From assembly GCF_005144585.1 (NCBI RefSeq), contig NZ_SSMQ01000018.1:118715-182714 (forward strand): a stretch of 64,000 nucleotides of DNA, given 5' to 3'. This DNA comes from Polyangium fumosum. GTDB lineage: Bacteria; Myxococcota_A; Polyangia; Polyangiales; Polyangiaceae. The position numbers were made by a program, and so were the translations under genes. A model generated the notes under the pieces. The model worked only from the letters and a program-made list of their open reading frames with translations. It did not search any database and was not told the origin of the DNA. Every line of letters starts with the position of its first letter. Within the stretch, counting starts at the first letter, position 1. Positions 43,500-53,529 of this stretch are shown one piece after another.

Positions 43500-46232
43500 A
43501 TGAGCCGCGAGGTCGACGCTCCGCTCCGCTCCGACGTACGTTTCCTCGGTCGCCTGCTCGGCGAAGTGCTCGTCGAGCAAGAGGGCGAGACGCTCTTCTC
43601 CGTGGAAGAGGTGATCCGCAAGCTCTCGATCCGCAGACGTCGAGGGCCTCGCACGGGCAGGGCCGAAGCGCAGAAGGAGCTCGTGCGGCAGCTCGAAGCG
43701 CTGCCGATCGAGCAGGCCGAGCCCGTGCTGCGTGCCTTCGCGATGTACTTCCGCCTCGTCAACATTGCCGAGCAGCACCACCGCATCCGACGCGCGCGCG
43801 CCCACGCGAGCAACCCGGACGAACCGCCGCAGCGGGGCTCACTCGCGGCCGCGATGATCACCGCGAAGAAGGCAGGCGTCTCGGCCGAGGCCATGCGCGA
43901 GGCGCTCGCGCGGCTCGAAGTCACGCTCACGCTCACGGCGCATCCGACGGAGGCAGCGCGGCGCACGGTGCTCGAAAAGCTCTACCGCATCGCGCGGCGC
44001 CTCGAAGAGCGCGACCGATGCCGGCTGCTCCCGCGCGAGGAAGAAGAAGCACGCGCGGCGATCCGCGAAGAGATCACCGTCCTCTGGCAGACCGACGAGG
44101 TGCGTCGAGAAAAACCGACCGTCGGCGACGAGGTCAAAAACGTCCTCTGGTACGTCGAGGAGATCCTCTGGGACCTCCTGCCCGAGCTGCCGCTGGAGCT
44201 CGGGCGCGCGTTCGAACGTGCGTACGGCGAGCCGCTCGCCGCGCAGCCGATGCCGCTCCGGATCCACGCCTGGCCCGGCGGCGACATGGACGGCAACCCG
44301 AACGTCACGCCCGAGGTCGTCGAGGACGCGATCCGCGCGTATCGCGCGCGCGGCCTGCGTCGCTTGCTCGGGGCCGTGCGTGAGCTCGGCGGATCGCTCT
44401 CGCAGTCGGCGCGGCACGTGCGCGTGCCCGAGGCGCTGAGCGCATCGCTCGCGGACGACGCGGTGGCCATGCCGGGCGTGGCCGCGCAGGAGAGCGCGCA
44501 GACCGAGGGCGAGCCGTGGCGGCGCAAGCTGCGCTTCGTCGAGGCGCGGCTCGCGGCGGCGCTCGAAGCCGTGGAGACCGAGCGCCAGGTGGCGCGGCAG
44601 CGCGCACCGCGGGTCGGCAGCGTGCCGCCGCCGGCGCGGGCTCCCGCGAGCGCGATCGGCAGTCACGCCGAGCTCGGCGTCGCGTACCGCACGAGCGACG
44701 AGCTTCATCGCGACCTCCTGCTCGTCGCCGACACCTTGCACAAGGCGAACGCTTCGAACGCAGGAGAGATGCGGGCGCGCGCGCTCGCCGAGCGGGTGCG
44801 TGTCCTCGGCCTGTCGATCGCTGAGCTCGAGCTCCGCGCGCCCGCGGAGGACGCGACGGCCGCGGCGGCGTGGCTCGCGGGCGGCGGCGAGGAGACGCCC
44901 GGCGCCGCGCGCTTGCTCGCCGCGCTTCGCAAGCTCTCCGAGGCGCAGCGCCAGTATGGCGAGCGCTCGGCGCGTACGTTGATCCTCTCCATGACGCAGC
45001 GCGCGGAGGACCTCCTCGCGGCGCTCACGCTGGCGCGGGCCGCGGGATTGTACGACGTCGACAAACAGGCCGTCACGATCGACATCGTCCCGCTCTTCGA
45101 GACGCACGACGCGCTCGTCTCCGCGCCGACCATTCTGCGCACGCTGCTCGCGCACCCCGAGTATCGGCGCCACCTCATGGCGCGCGGCGTGCAGGAGGTC
45201 ATGGTCGGCTACAGCGATTCCGGCAAGGAGGTGGGGCTCTTGGCGGCGGCGTTCGCGCTCCGCAAAGCGCAATCCGAGCTGACGAAGGTCTCGCGCGAGG
45301 CGGGCATCGCGCTCCGGGTGTTTCACGGCCGCGGCGAATCCGTCGCGCGCGGCGGAGGGCCGGCGCAGCAAGCCATTTTGGCGCTCCCCGCGGGGAGCGT
45401 GGCCGGGCGGTACAAGGCGACCGAACAGGGCGAGGCGCTCGACCACAAATATGCGCGCCCCGAGCTCGCCCTGCGCACGCTCGAGCTCATGGTCGGCGGC
45501 GCCCTCTTGCATACCCTCGGCGCCGAGGAGCGGCCCTCCGAGGAGGACGAGCATCGTTATGCGCAGGCCTTCGAGGAGCTCGCCGAGGAGGGGCTGCGCG
45601 TCTATCGCGCGCTCGTCTGGGAAAACCCTCGCTTCGTCGATTTCTTCACCACGGCGACCCCGGTCGACGAAATCGCGCGATTGCCGATCGGCTCACGCCC
45701 GAGCAAACGCAAGGTCGGCGGCCTCGAAGCGCTCCGCGCGATCCCCTGGGTCTTCGGCTGGACGCAGAACCGCGCCATCCTTCCCGGCTGGTATGGCGTC
45801 GGCAGCGCGCTCGACGCGTTCGCCCGGCGCGAGGGCGGCGCCGAGCTGCTCGTCGAAATGACGAACCGGTGGCCGTTCTTCCGCACCGTGCTCGACAACG
45901 TGCAAATGGTGCTCGCGAAAAGCGACATGGAGATCGCCGCCCGGTATGCCGCCCTCGCCTCGCCTGCGACCCGCAAGGCCGTCTGGCCGCCCATCAAGGA
46001 CGAACACGCGCGCACGGTGGCGTGGATCAAACGCCTCTTCGGGGTGAAACGATTGCTCGACGGAAACCCCACGCTCCAGAGGTCGATCGACCTCCGCAAT
46101 CCCTACGTGGACCCGATGTCGTTCTTGCAGGTGGCGTTGCTTCGGCGGAAGCGGGCGGGGGATGCGTGCTGCGACCGGGCCATCCTGCTCTCCATCAACG
46201 GGATCGCCGCGGGAATGCGAAATACCGGCTAG
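43500..46232 (+). CDS. ppc: phosphoenolpyruvate carboxylase
   Basis: Anaplerotic enzyme forming oxaloacetate from PEP and bicarbonate; 910 residues, usual length. The catalytic histidine lies in LTAHPTEAARR near 149. Other hallmarks are GGDMDGNPNVTPE, VMVGYSDSGKEVGLLAA, the flexible loop FHGRGESVARGGGPAQQAI near 607-625, and the invariant C-terminus AGMRNTG. The ATG at 43500 is preferred; a longer frame upstream lacks homology. Its stop shares the bases CTAG with that of the convergent gene. Confidence 0.97.
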   Translation: MSREVDAPLRSDVRFLGRLLGEVLVEQEGETLFSVEEVIRKLSIRRRRGPRTGRAEAQKELVRQLEALPIEQAEPVLRAFAMYFRLVNIAEQHHRIRRARAHASNPDEPPQRGSLAAAMITAKKAGVSAEAMREALARLEVTLTLTAHPTEAARRTVLEKLYRIARRLEERDRCRLLPREEEEARAAIREEITVLWQTDEVRREKPTVGDEVKNVLWYVEEILWDLLPELPLELGRAFERAYGEPLAAQPMPLRIHAWPGGDMDGNPNVTPEVVEDAIRAYRARGLRRLLGAVRELGGSLSQSARHVRVPEALSASLADDAVAMPGVAAQESAQTEGEPWRRKLRFVEARLAAALEAVETERQVARQRAPRVGSVPPPARAPASAIGSHAELGVAYRTSDELHRDLLLVADTLHKANASNAGEMRARALAERVRVLGLSIAELELRAPAEDATAAAAWLAGGGEETPGAARLLAALRKLSEAQRQYGERSARTLILSMTQRAEDLLAALTLARAAGLYDVDKQAVTIDIVPLFETHDALVSAPTILRTLLAHPEYRRHLMARGVQEVMVGYSDSGKEVGLLAAAFALRKAQSELTKVSREAGIALRVFHGRGESVARGGGPAQQAILALPAGSVAGRYKATEQGEALDHKYARPELALRTLELMVGGALLHTLGAEERPSEEDEHRYAQAFEELAEEGLRVYRALVWENPRFVDFFTTATPVDEIARLPIGSRPSKRKVGGLEALRAIPWVFGWTQNRAILPGWYGVGSALDAFARREGGAELLVEMTNRWPFFRTVLDNVQMVLAKSDMEIAARYAALASPATRKAVWPPIKDEHARTVAWIKRLFGVKRLLDGNPTLQRSIDLRNPYVDPMSFLQVALLRRKRAGDACCDRAILLSINGIAAGMRNTG

Positions 46233-46984
46233 AACAGGCGGTTTCCGTCGAGATCGCAGCCGGGCTCGCCGGGCAGGCACTTGCCGCCCGTCTTCGGGCC
46301 CTCGTGCTGCTTGGGCAACGGCCCCTTTTGCACGGGTCGCGCCGGGGCCTCGTTTGCTGCGCTCTTCGCCTCTTCGAGCTCGCGCGCCCGGCGCTTCTCC
46401 TCTTCGAGGCGCGCCGCGGTCTCGTCGAGCCGCTTTCCATTCGCGTCGAGCTTCGCGCGCAGCCGCGCCGCCTCCTCGCGCGTCGCCTCGACCTCGGCTG
46501 ACTGATTGGCCAGCGACGCGTCCTGGTCCGGCTTGATCTTGCCGAAATACAGGCCCATTCCGCTACCGATCAGCGCCGCGGCGCCGAGCACGCTCGAGAC
46601 CAGGGCGCGCTTCAGCTTCTTTTTCTTTTCATCCTCACGCAGCGCTGCGAGCGCCCGCTCGTGCTCGTCGGCCTTGCGCATCATCTCCATGCGGGCCTGG
46701 GCCTCGACCTCGGCCCGCGCGCGCTCCACCTCCGCGAGCCGCAGCGCTTCGAGCCGCGCCGCCTCCTCGCGCCGGGCAGCCTCTTCCCGGGCGATCCGCT
46801 CGGCCTCGGCCTGCGCCTTTTGCTGCAGAGCCTCGGCCTCGCGCCGGGCCGCCTCTTCTCGGGCGATTCGCGCGGCCTCGATCCGCGCCTGCGCGGCCTC
46901 TTCTTCCTCGCGCACGGTCTGCTCGTGCAGAGAAAGGAGCTGGTTCAGCGAAAAAAGGACGGAGTTGTCTCGCGTGGCGGACAT
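46229..46984 (-). CDS. coiled-coil membrane protein
   Basis: Protein of 251 residues: a long charged coiled coil at about 18-125 made of repeated Glu/Ala/Arg heptads (IAREEAARREAEALQQKA type), one transmembrane segment (LVSSVLGAAALIGSGMGLYFG, about 132-152), a second short coiled coil, and a C-terminus with two cysteines (GGKCLPGEPGCDLDGNRLF). The ATG at 46984 is chosen over an upstream alternative. Structural role only is suggested. Confidence 0.75.
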   Translation of the reverse strand: MSATRDNSVLFSLNQLLSLHEQTVREEEEAAQARIEAARIAREEAARREAEALQQKAQAEAERIAREEAARREEAARLEALRLAEVERARAEVEAQARMEMMRKADEHERALAALREDEKKKKLKRALVSSVLGAAALIGSGMGLYFGKIKPDQDASLANQSAEVEATREEAARLRAKLDANGKRLDETAARLEEEKRRARELEEAKSAANEAPARPVQKGPLPKQHEGPKTGGKCLPGEPGCDLDGNRLF

Positions 46985-47156
46985 GGGGGAATGCCTCCCG
47001 ATAGGGCAAAGGATCACGTCATCGACGGGCACCGCCGAGGGCGGCCATCACGTCGCGCGCAAAGATTGGACGCACATCCCCCATGGAACTTTGAACCCGC
47101 CCGGTAAATTTTTCGCCGAGGTGGTCTCGTGAGCGCGGACCCCGGCGACGACGTCC

Positions 47157-47558
47157 TCAGTGGAGGCACATGTCGCTGGAGCGACAGGCGGCCATCTGGG
47201 CGAGGGCGTCGAAGGCGGAGTCACATTGGGCCGTGTTGATCTCGTTCAGGCACTCCGAGAGCTCCTTCTGATCGATGCCCCCGGTGCATTCGTACAGGTT
47301 GATGTCCTCGCGCTCGGCTTGGCGCACGGACTGGATACACGCGTCGCGGCTCGACCAGCGCTGCCCGGCGCCGATCTGGTTGCAGCGCACGGCGCGGTCG
47401 CAGCGCGCGTCGGCCAGCGATTGCAGGGCGCGGGCGACGTCGCCGCGGGGCGACTCGCCCAGGGCGCGGTTCTCGCGGCTGCAGGCGCCGAGCGCGACGC
47501 CGGTGCCGAGGACGACGAACAGAAGAGCGGGAGCGTATCGGGTGCGGGGCTTCTTCAT
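47157..47558 (-). CDS. small cysteine-containing lipoprotein (DUF6184-like)
   Basis: Protein of 133 residues with a signal peptide and lipobox (VALGAC). The mature part has four spaced cysteine pairs (ADARCDRAVRCNQIG, DACIQSV, LYECTGGI, LSECLNEINTAQCDSAF, MAACRSSDMC), a helical disulfide-linked domain seen in many myxobacterial lipoproteins, close to what is called DUF6184. The ATG at 47558 is preferred over one 30 bases upstream because the signal starts there. Confidence 0.75.
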   Translation of the reverse strand: MKKPRTRYAPALLFVVLGTGVALGACSRENRALGESPRGDVARALQSLADARCDRAVRCNQIGAGQRWSSRDACIQSVRQAEREDINLYECTGGIDQKELSECLNEINTAQCDSAFDALAQMAACRSSDMCLH

Positions 47559-47719
47559 GCCGCGTCCGCGGTGCAATCGAGGCGCCAAGGGCGGACCGCG
47601 CGGGACGGCACGGGATGTAACGGACGGACGGCGCGAGGCGTCGGCGAGCGCGGAAGAATCGAGCGAGCCCAGCCGCGGGATCTCTTGAATGCGCAGCTTT
47701 TCGCCGCTACGGGTGGAAC

Positions 47720-48505
47720 ATGCCCGACCTCCTTATCCAGGCCTCCTTGCCCGAGCTGGCCTTGATCGTGCTCGCCTTCTTCCTGGGTTTGACGCTCTTC
47801 AACGTCCCGATCGGGTTCGCGCTCGAGCGCCTGCTCCCGCGCCGCCGCATTTTCGACGTGCCCCTCGCGCAGGGCCAGTATCGCTTCGAGCTCGTGGGCA
47901 ACCTCGTCTTTCTCGCGGTCGCCGTGACGACGTTTACGGCCGTGCTCTCCTCGGGCCTCGTGCGCTTCGGCGAGACCTCGCTCCTGCGGGACGGCCTCAC
48001 GTTCTTCGTGATGCTCGCGGGCTTTCAGGTGTATTATTACTTCCTGCACCGGGCCATGCACCACCGCGCGCTCGTGCGATTTCACCGATGGCATCATCGC
48101 TCCCACGTGACGACGCCGCTCACGGGGCAATCGATGAGCTTCGTCGAGTCGTGCGCCTGGATGATCGGGTATGCGGGGATGCCGCTCGTGATGTCGTACG
48201 TCGCGCCGATCGGCTTCTGGGGCTGGGCCGCTTATCTCGTGGTCAACATCGGCGGCAACATCGTCGGGCACGCGAACGTGGAGCTCACGCGCTCGGTGAC
48301 GGGCATCCGGTGGCGCTCCATCAGCGCGAACCCCTTCGTCTATCACGCGCTCCATCACGCCCGCTGGACAGGCCATTACAGCTTCCAGTCCTCGATCATG
48401 GATCGACTCTGCGGCACGGAATGGAAGGACTGGCCGGTCCTCCTCCAGCGCGTCATGGACGGCCAACCGCTCCGGAGCCTCAAGGAGCGCGCCGATCCGT
48501 CCTGA
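47720..48505 (+). CDS. fatty acid hydroxylase / sterol desaturase family enzyme
   Basis: Membrane diiron oxygenase of 261 residues with four to five hydrophobic segments and the three histidine boxes HRAMHH, HRWHH and HALHHARWTGHY. Family members hydroxylate or desaturate fatty acids, sterols or carotenoids; myxobacteria make both sterol-like and hydroxylated lipids. The substrate cannot be told. It is divergent from the small lipoprotein gene. Confidence 0.92.
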   Translation: MPDLLIQASLPELALIVLAFFLGLTLFNVPIGFALERLLPRRRIFDVPLAQGQYRFELVGNLVFLAVAVTTFTAVLSSGLVRFGETSLLRDGLTFFVMLAGFQVYYYFLHRAMHHRALVRFHRWHHRSHVTTPLTGQSMSFVESCAWMIGYAGMPLVMSYVAPIGFWGWAAYLVVNIGGNIVGHANVELTRSVTGIRWRSISANPFVYHALHHARWTGHYSFQSSIMDRLCGTEWKDWPVLLQRVMDGQPLRSLKERADPS

Positions 48506-48601
48506 CCCGTACGTCCGGGATCGACGGGCGCGACGAAAAAGCACGACCACGCCGCTCCGCTCCCCTGTGCCGGCCAAACGCAAATCGGATAGTCTGCCCG
48601 C

Positions 48602-51600
48602 GTGCCGGCAAGCCCTCCCCTCGACAGGCCCTCCATCGACGAGCTCGAGATCTCGGACGCGGAGATCGCCTCCTTCCGTGACGCGCCGCCGCCTCCGCCG
48701 CCCGCGGCGCGCCCCGCGCTCACCCCCGCGTCGCTCCCGCTCGTCCAGCGCACGGCCTACGCCGTCAGCGGCGTCTTCGCGGAAGGCGGGATCGGTCGCA
48801 TCCTGAAGGCGCGTGATACGCGGCTCGACCGCACGGTCGCCATCAAGGAGCTGCTCTCCACGGACGCGGCCGAGGCCGAGCGCTTCGTGTACGAGGCGAT
48901 CATCACGGCGCGCCTCCAGCACCCCTCGATCGTCCCCGTGCACGAGGCCGGCCGCTGGCCGACGGGCGAGCCGTTCTACGCGATGAAGCTCATCACGGGC
49001 AAACCCCTCGGCGACGCGATGAACGAGGCGCACACGCTCGAAGAGCGCCTCGCCTTGCTCCCGCACCTGCTCGCCGTCGCCGACGCGATGGCGTATGCGC
49101 ATAGCCAGCGGATCGTCCATCGCGACCTCAAGCCGGCGAACGTCCTCGTCGGTCGGTTTGGCGAGACCGTGGTCATCGATTGGGGCCTCGCGAAGGACCT
49201 GAACGACGAACTCGCCGAGCCGCTCTCCGGCAAACCCCGGCCGCTGGCGTCCGAGGAAAAATCGGTCAGCAGGAGCGCGCATTTGACGTCCGTCGGCGCG
49301 ATCATGGGCACGCCCGCGTACATGCCCCCGGAGCAGGCCATGGCCAAACCCGTGGATGAGCGCGCGGACGTGTATGCGATCGGCGCGCTGCTCTATCGCG
49401 CGCTCTCCGGCGTGGCCCCGTACGACGTCCCGGGCGGGGACGTGATCGACGTGGCCCTCAAGGTCCTCGAGGCGCCGCCCGTGCCGCTCGCCGAGCGGCA
49501 AAAAGGGATCCCCGAGGACCTGCTCGCCATCGTGGAGAAAGCGATGGCCCGCGACGCGTCGAAGCGATATCCGACAGCGAAGGAGTTGGCGGACGACCTG
49601 CGCCGCTTCCAGATGGGCCAGTTCGTCGCGGCACACACGTATTCGCGCGGCGAGATCGTCCGCCGCTTCATCAAGCGCCGCCGCACGCCGCTCCTCGTGG
49701 GCCTGGTGGGCGTCGTGGCCCTCTCGGTCGTCGGCATCTTGAGCCTCACGCGCATCATCCAGGAGCGCAATCGGGCGCAGGCGAACGAGGTCGAGGCGCA
49801 AAGGCAAAAGGCCGAGGCCCAGGCGCAGCGCCTCGAAGCCCAGCAAAAGCAATCCGAGGCCACGAAGCGCGCCGACGAGCTCACGATCTCGCAGGCCCGC
49901 GGCCTCATGGAGCGGGACCCGAGCCAGGCCATCGCTTGGCTGAAGACGCTCTCGCCGAACAGCCCGCGTTTCCCCGCCGCGCGCACGCTCGCCGCCGACG
50001 CGCTCGCGCGTGGCATCGGAAAGGTCTTCCGGGGGCACGGCGGCGGCATCAACGCGGTCGCGTTCGCGCCCGACGGCAATACCGTCGCGACCGCGAGCGA
50101 CGATCGAACCGTGTGGGTGTGGGACCTCGAAACCGGCACGCACAAGGTCCTCGCGGGGCACGGCGACGAGGTCTGGACCGCGGCGTTTTCGCCCGACGGA
50201 AAGCTCCTCGCCACGGGCGGCAAGGACAAATCCGTGCGGATCTGGGACCTCGCGTCGGGCACCTCGCGTGTCCTCGCGGGCCACGAGCAATGGGTGACGA
50301 GCATCCGCTTCTCGGCGAACGGCCAATGGCTCACCTCGCAGGGCTTCGGCGACGGCGTCTTCCTCTGGAACGTCGCGGCGGGCACGGGAAAACGGGTCGC
50401 GGAAAACACGGGCGTCGAATTGAGCCGCGGCGCGGTCTTTTCGGGGGACGGCCGCACGCTCGTCCTCGTCGAAAAGGGAAAACTCGTCGTCTGGGACGTC
50501 GCGACCGACAAGAGCCAGAGTTTCTCCGGCCAGACCTCGGTTTGCTCCAGCATCGCGGTCTCGCGCGACGGCATGTTCGTGGTTACGGGCGGCGTCGACG
50601 GCTCGATCCGGCTGTGGAACACCTCGAAAGGGGCGCTCCGCACGTTCCCCGGCCACACGAAGGAGGTCACGGCGCTCGCGTTCTTGCCGAATGGCACCGC
50701 GTTCGTCTCCGGCTCGAAGGACCGCGCGGTTCGTTATGCTGATCTCTCGAACGGCGCCACCCGGCTGCTCGGCCAGTACGGCGGCGAGATCAAGACGCTC
50801 GCGCTCTCCCCCGACGGCAGCCGCGTCGCCGCGGTGGGGCAGGACCGCAACGTGGTCTTGTGGGATGTCGGCAATGGCCAGCGCCGCACGCTCGGCGGCT
50901 TCCAGGATTGGCTCGGGCTCCACGGCGTCACGTTCTCGCCGGATGGAAAGCGCCTCGCCGCCGCGGGCTTCGACCAGACGATGCGCGTATGGGAGCTCGG
51001 CACGCAGATCGATCGGGTGGTCGGCGAGCACGACGGCGCGGCCACGACCGCGGCCTTCCTCCCCGACGGAAAACGCGTCGTTTCGGCCGCGGACGACGGC
51101 ACGGTACGCCTCTTCGACCTCGCCTCGGGCGCGCCGCAGATCGTCGATCGGCATGGCAGCAAGGTCAGCGATTTGCGGGTATTTCCGAATGGAACCGCGA
51201 TCGCCTCGTCTGGCGAGGACGGCGCCGTGCGTATCGCCTCGCTCTCGGGCGAGCCCCCCAAGGTGCTTCGCGGCCATGCGGGGCGCGTCGCGCGGATCGC
51301 CATCGCGCCCGACGGAAAACACCTCGCCTCCGGCGGCGCCGACAAGAAAATCCGGCTTTGGGACGTCGCCTCTGGACAAGCCGAGGTCCTCTTCGAGCAC
51401 GAAAAACCCGTCGAGACGCTCGCGTTCTCGCCGGACGGCGCGGTCCTCGCCACGGGCAGCGCCGACAAGACCGTGCGCATTTATCGATTCGCTACGAAAG
51501 AAGCAAAGACGCTGGGCACCTACGAGCGCGCGGTCCGCGCCGTCGCATTTTCGCCGGATGGAAAGACGCTCGCCTCGGGCAGCGCCGACCATACCATCGG

Positions 51601-52090
51601 GCTTTGGGACCTCGCAACCGGCCAGGGGCGGGTGATCGACGCGAGCGGCAATGGCGTCACGCAGATCGTGTTTTTCCCGGACGGCGCCACGTTTGCCTCG
51701 CTCGGCTCGGAGCCCTCGGTGCGGCTTTGGGAGACGGCCACGGGCAAACCCCGCGAGATCCTGCGCGGGCACGGAAAAACCGTCGTGAGCATTTCCGTCT
51801 CCTCCGACGGAAAACGTATCGCCTCGGCGAGCCTCGACGGCAGCGCCCGCATCTGGGACCTGGAGAGCCACGAAGATCGACCGCTCGCCGGGCACGCGGG
51901 CGGCGTTGCATCGATCGCTTTTTCGCCCGACAGTCGGGCGCTCGTCTCGACGGGCCAGGATCGAACGGTGCGGCTCTGGGGCGACGACCTCCCCGCGGAC
52001 GAGACGGGCCTGCGGACCTGGCTCGACGCGGCCACGAAGGACGTCGTGCACCTGGACGATCGCCCGGCATCTCCCGAGCCCACGCGCTGA
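48602..52090 (+). CDS. transmembrane Ser/Thr kinase with WD40 repeats
   Basis: Protein of 1162 residues from a GTG start. Cytoplasmic kinase domain at about 55-340: GGIGRILKA, VAIKEL, HRDLKPAN near 172, and DWG in place of DFG (VVIDWGLAKD), MPPEQAM. A transmembrane segment at about 364-383 (LLVGLVGVVALSVVGILSL) and a short coiled coil follow. From about 470 to 1140 there are roughly fourteen WD40 repeats (for example VAFAPDGNTVATASDDRTVWVWDLETG), probably two propellers outside the membrane. This is the STK-WD40 plan typical of myxobacteria. DWG occurs in some active bacterial kinases, so loss of activity is not implied. Confidence 0.94.
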   Translation: MPASPPLDRPSIDELEISDAEIASFRDAPPPPPPAARPALTPASLPLVQRTAYAVSGVFAEGGIGRILKARDTRLDRTVAIKELLSTDAAEAERFVYEAIITARLQHPSIVPVHEAGRWPTGEPFYAMKLITGKPLGDAMNEAHTLEERLALLPHLLAVADAMAYAHSQRIVHRDLKPANVLVGRFGETVVIDWGLAKDLNDELAEPLSGKPRPLASEEKSVSRSAHLTSVGAIMGTPAYMPPEQAMAKPVDERADVYAIGALLYRALSGVAPYDVPGGDVIDVALKVLEAPPVPLAERQKGIPEDLLAIVEKAMARDASKRYPTAKELADDLRRFQMGQFVAAHTYSRGEIVRRFIKRRRTPLLVGLVGVVALSVVGILSLTRIIQERNRAQANEVEAQRQKAEAQAQRLEAQQKQSEATKRADELTISQARGLMERDPSQAIAWLKTLSPNSPRFPAARTLAADALARGIGKVFRGHGGGINAVAFAPDGNTVATASDDRTVWVWDLETGTHKVLAGHGDEVWTAAFSPDGKLLATGGKDKSVRIWDLASGTSRVLAGHEQWVTSIRFSANGQWLTSQGFGDGVFLWNVAAGTGKRVAENTGVELSRGAVFSGDGRTLVLVEKGKLVVWDVATDKSQSFSGQTSVCSSIAVSRDGMFVVTGGVDGSIRLWNTSKGALRTFPGHTKEVTALAFLPNGTAFVSGSKDRAVRYADLSNGATRLLGQYGGEIKTLALSPDGSRVAAVGQDRNVVLWDVGNGQRRTLGGFQDWLGLHGVTFSPDGKRLAAAGFDQTMRVWELGTQIDRVVGEHDGAATTAAFLPDGKRVVSAADDGTVRLFDLASGAPQIVDRHGSKVSDLRVFPNGTAIASSGEDGAVRIASLSGEPPKVLRGHAGRVARIAIAPDGKHLASGGADKKIRLWDVASGQAEVLFEHEKPVETLAFSPDGAVLATGSADKTVRIYRFATKEAKTLGTYERAVRAVAFSPDGKTLASGSADHTIGLWDLATGQGRVIDASGNGVTQIVFFPDGATFASLGSEPSVRLWETATGKPREILRGHGKTVVSISVSSDGKRIASASLDGSARIWDLESHEDRPLAGHAGGVASIAFSPDSRALVSTGQDRTVRLWGDDLPADETGLRTWLDAATKDVVHLDDRPASPEPTR

Positions 52091-52146
52091 GAGATCCCCC
52101 TTCCGCCTCGCCCCGGGAGCCCTAGCCTTCTCGTGGGGGTTTTCGT

Positions 52147-53529
52147 GTGGCGAATCGCGCCTCGTCTCGACGTCGCATAGGCGTCCTCGTGCTCGCTCTT
52201 TGGGCCCTCCTGTTCGGCGCGTCCGCGCGCGGCCAGGCGACGGCGCGGCCCATCGTGTACGTCGCGCCCCTTCGGGGTGAAATCGACAATGGCCTCGCGC
52301 CTTACGTGCAGCGCGCCGTGCGCGAGGCCGATCAGGCCGGCGCTGCCGCGCTCGTCTTGCCCATCGATACCCTCGGCGGGCGTGTCGACGCGGCCCTCGT
52401 CATTCGGGATGCGCTGCTCGACGCGCGCGTCCCCACGGTCGCGTTCGTCGACCCGCGTGCGATCTCCGCGGGCGCGCTCATCGCGCTCGCGGCCGAGGAC
52501 ATCGCGATGGCCAAGGGCGCGACGATCGGCGCCGCCGCGCCCGTCGTCGCCGGGCCCCAGGGGCAAACGGAGCCCGCCGGGGAAAAGGCGACGTCGTTCG
52601 TACGCAAGGAGTTTCGCGCCACGGCCGAGGCGCGCGGCCGGCCGCCTGCGCTCTTCGAGGCCATGGTCGATTCCGATGTGGAGATCCCGGACGTCGTGGC
52701 GAAAGGCAAGCTGCTCACGCTGACGACCGAGGAGGCGCTCGCGCTCGGCGCCGCGTCGTATCGCGCCGACTCCCTCGACGAGATCCTGGCGAAACGAGGT
52801 TTGTCCGGCGCGGAGATTCGCACGCTCGCGCCGAACTGGGCCGAGAGCCTCGTGCGATTCTCGACGTCGCCCTTGGTCAGCTCGCTCCTGCTCGGGTTCG
52901 GGTTGATGGGGCTCTTCGTGGAGATCCGCACGCCCGGGTTTGGCGTGCCAGGCATCGTCGGGCTCGTTTGCCTGGCGCTGTTCTTCTGGTCGCACGCGAT
53001 CCTCGCGCTCGTGGGCTGGGAGGAGCTCGCGCTCGTGGGCGGTGGAATCGCGCTCCTTTTGCTGGAGATTTTCGTGATCCCGGGGTTTGGCCTGGCAGGC
53101 ATCCTCGGCGTCGCGGCCATCCTCGCGGGGCTCGGGATGAGCTTCGTCGGGCCGGGCGTGACCGCGGAGGGCGCCGTGCGAGCCGCGACCGAGGTCGCCC
53201 TCGCGCTCGCGATCATGCTCGGCGGGGCCGCCCTCCTTTTGCGGTTTCTCCCTCGATTGCCTTTCGGCCGCAGGCTCGTCCTCGAAACGGGGCATCCCGA
53301 ACGCGCGCTCCCCTTCCCGGCCTCGCCCCTCGACGCGATTTTGCCCGGCGACCTCGGCAAGGCGGCCTCGCCACTGCGGCCTTCGGGCGTCGCGGAAATC
53401 ACGGGCGCGCGGGTCAATGCTCTCTCCGAGGGCGAATACATTCCGGCCGGCACGCCGCTCGAGGTGCTTCGCGTGGAGCGGAGCTACGTGGTCGTGCGGC
53501 GCGTCGGCGAGAAAGAAACAGGTGAATGA
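52147..53529 (+). CDS. NfeD-type ClpP-class membrane serine protease
   Basis: Protein of 460 residues with a signal peptide (about 1-31). The N-terminal protease domain ([34 protein letters not shown], catalytic serine in [12 protein letters not shown] near 108) is followed by four to five transmembrane segments (about 230-390) and a C-terminal OB-fold domain (about 395-455, [28 protein letters not shown]). This is the long NfeD1 class, typically paired with a flotillin, which is the next gene and overlaps by four bases. The start is GTG at 52147. Confidence 0.92.
   Translation: MANRASSRRRIGVLVLALWALLFGASARGQATARPIVYVAPLRGEIDNGLAPYVQRAVREADQAGAAALVLPIDTLGGRVDAALVIRDALLDARVPTVAFVDPRAISAGALIALAAEDIAMAKGATIGAAAPVVAGPQGQTEPAGEKATSFVRKEFRATAEARGRPPALFEAMVDSDVEIPDVVAKGKLLTLTTEEALALGAASYRADSLDEILAKRGLSGAEIRTLAPNWAESLVRFSTSPLVSSLLLGFGLMGLFVEIRTPGFGVPGIVGLVCLALFFWSHAILALVGWEELALVGGGIALLLLEIFVIPGFGLAGILGVAAILAGLGMSFVGPGVTAEGAVRAATEVALALAIMLGGAALLLRFLPRLPFGRRLVLETGHPERALPFPASPLDAILPGDLGKAASPLRPSGVAEITGARVNALSEGEYIPAGTPLEVLRVERSYVVVRRVGEKETGE

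Noticed and set aside
47555..52051. 1498-residue open frame on the minus strand opposite the WD40 kinase
   Set aside because: Low-complexity Arg/Glu/Ala-rich translation with no domain pattern; the plus-strand frame encodes a clear kinase with WD40 repeats.
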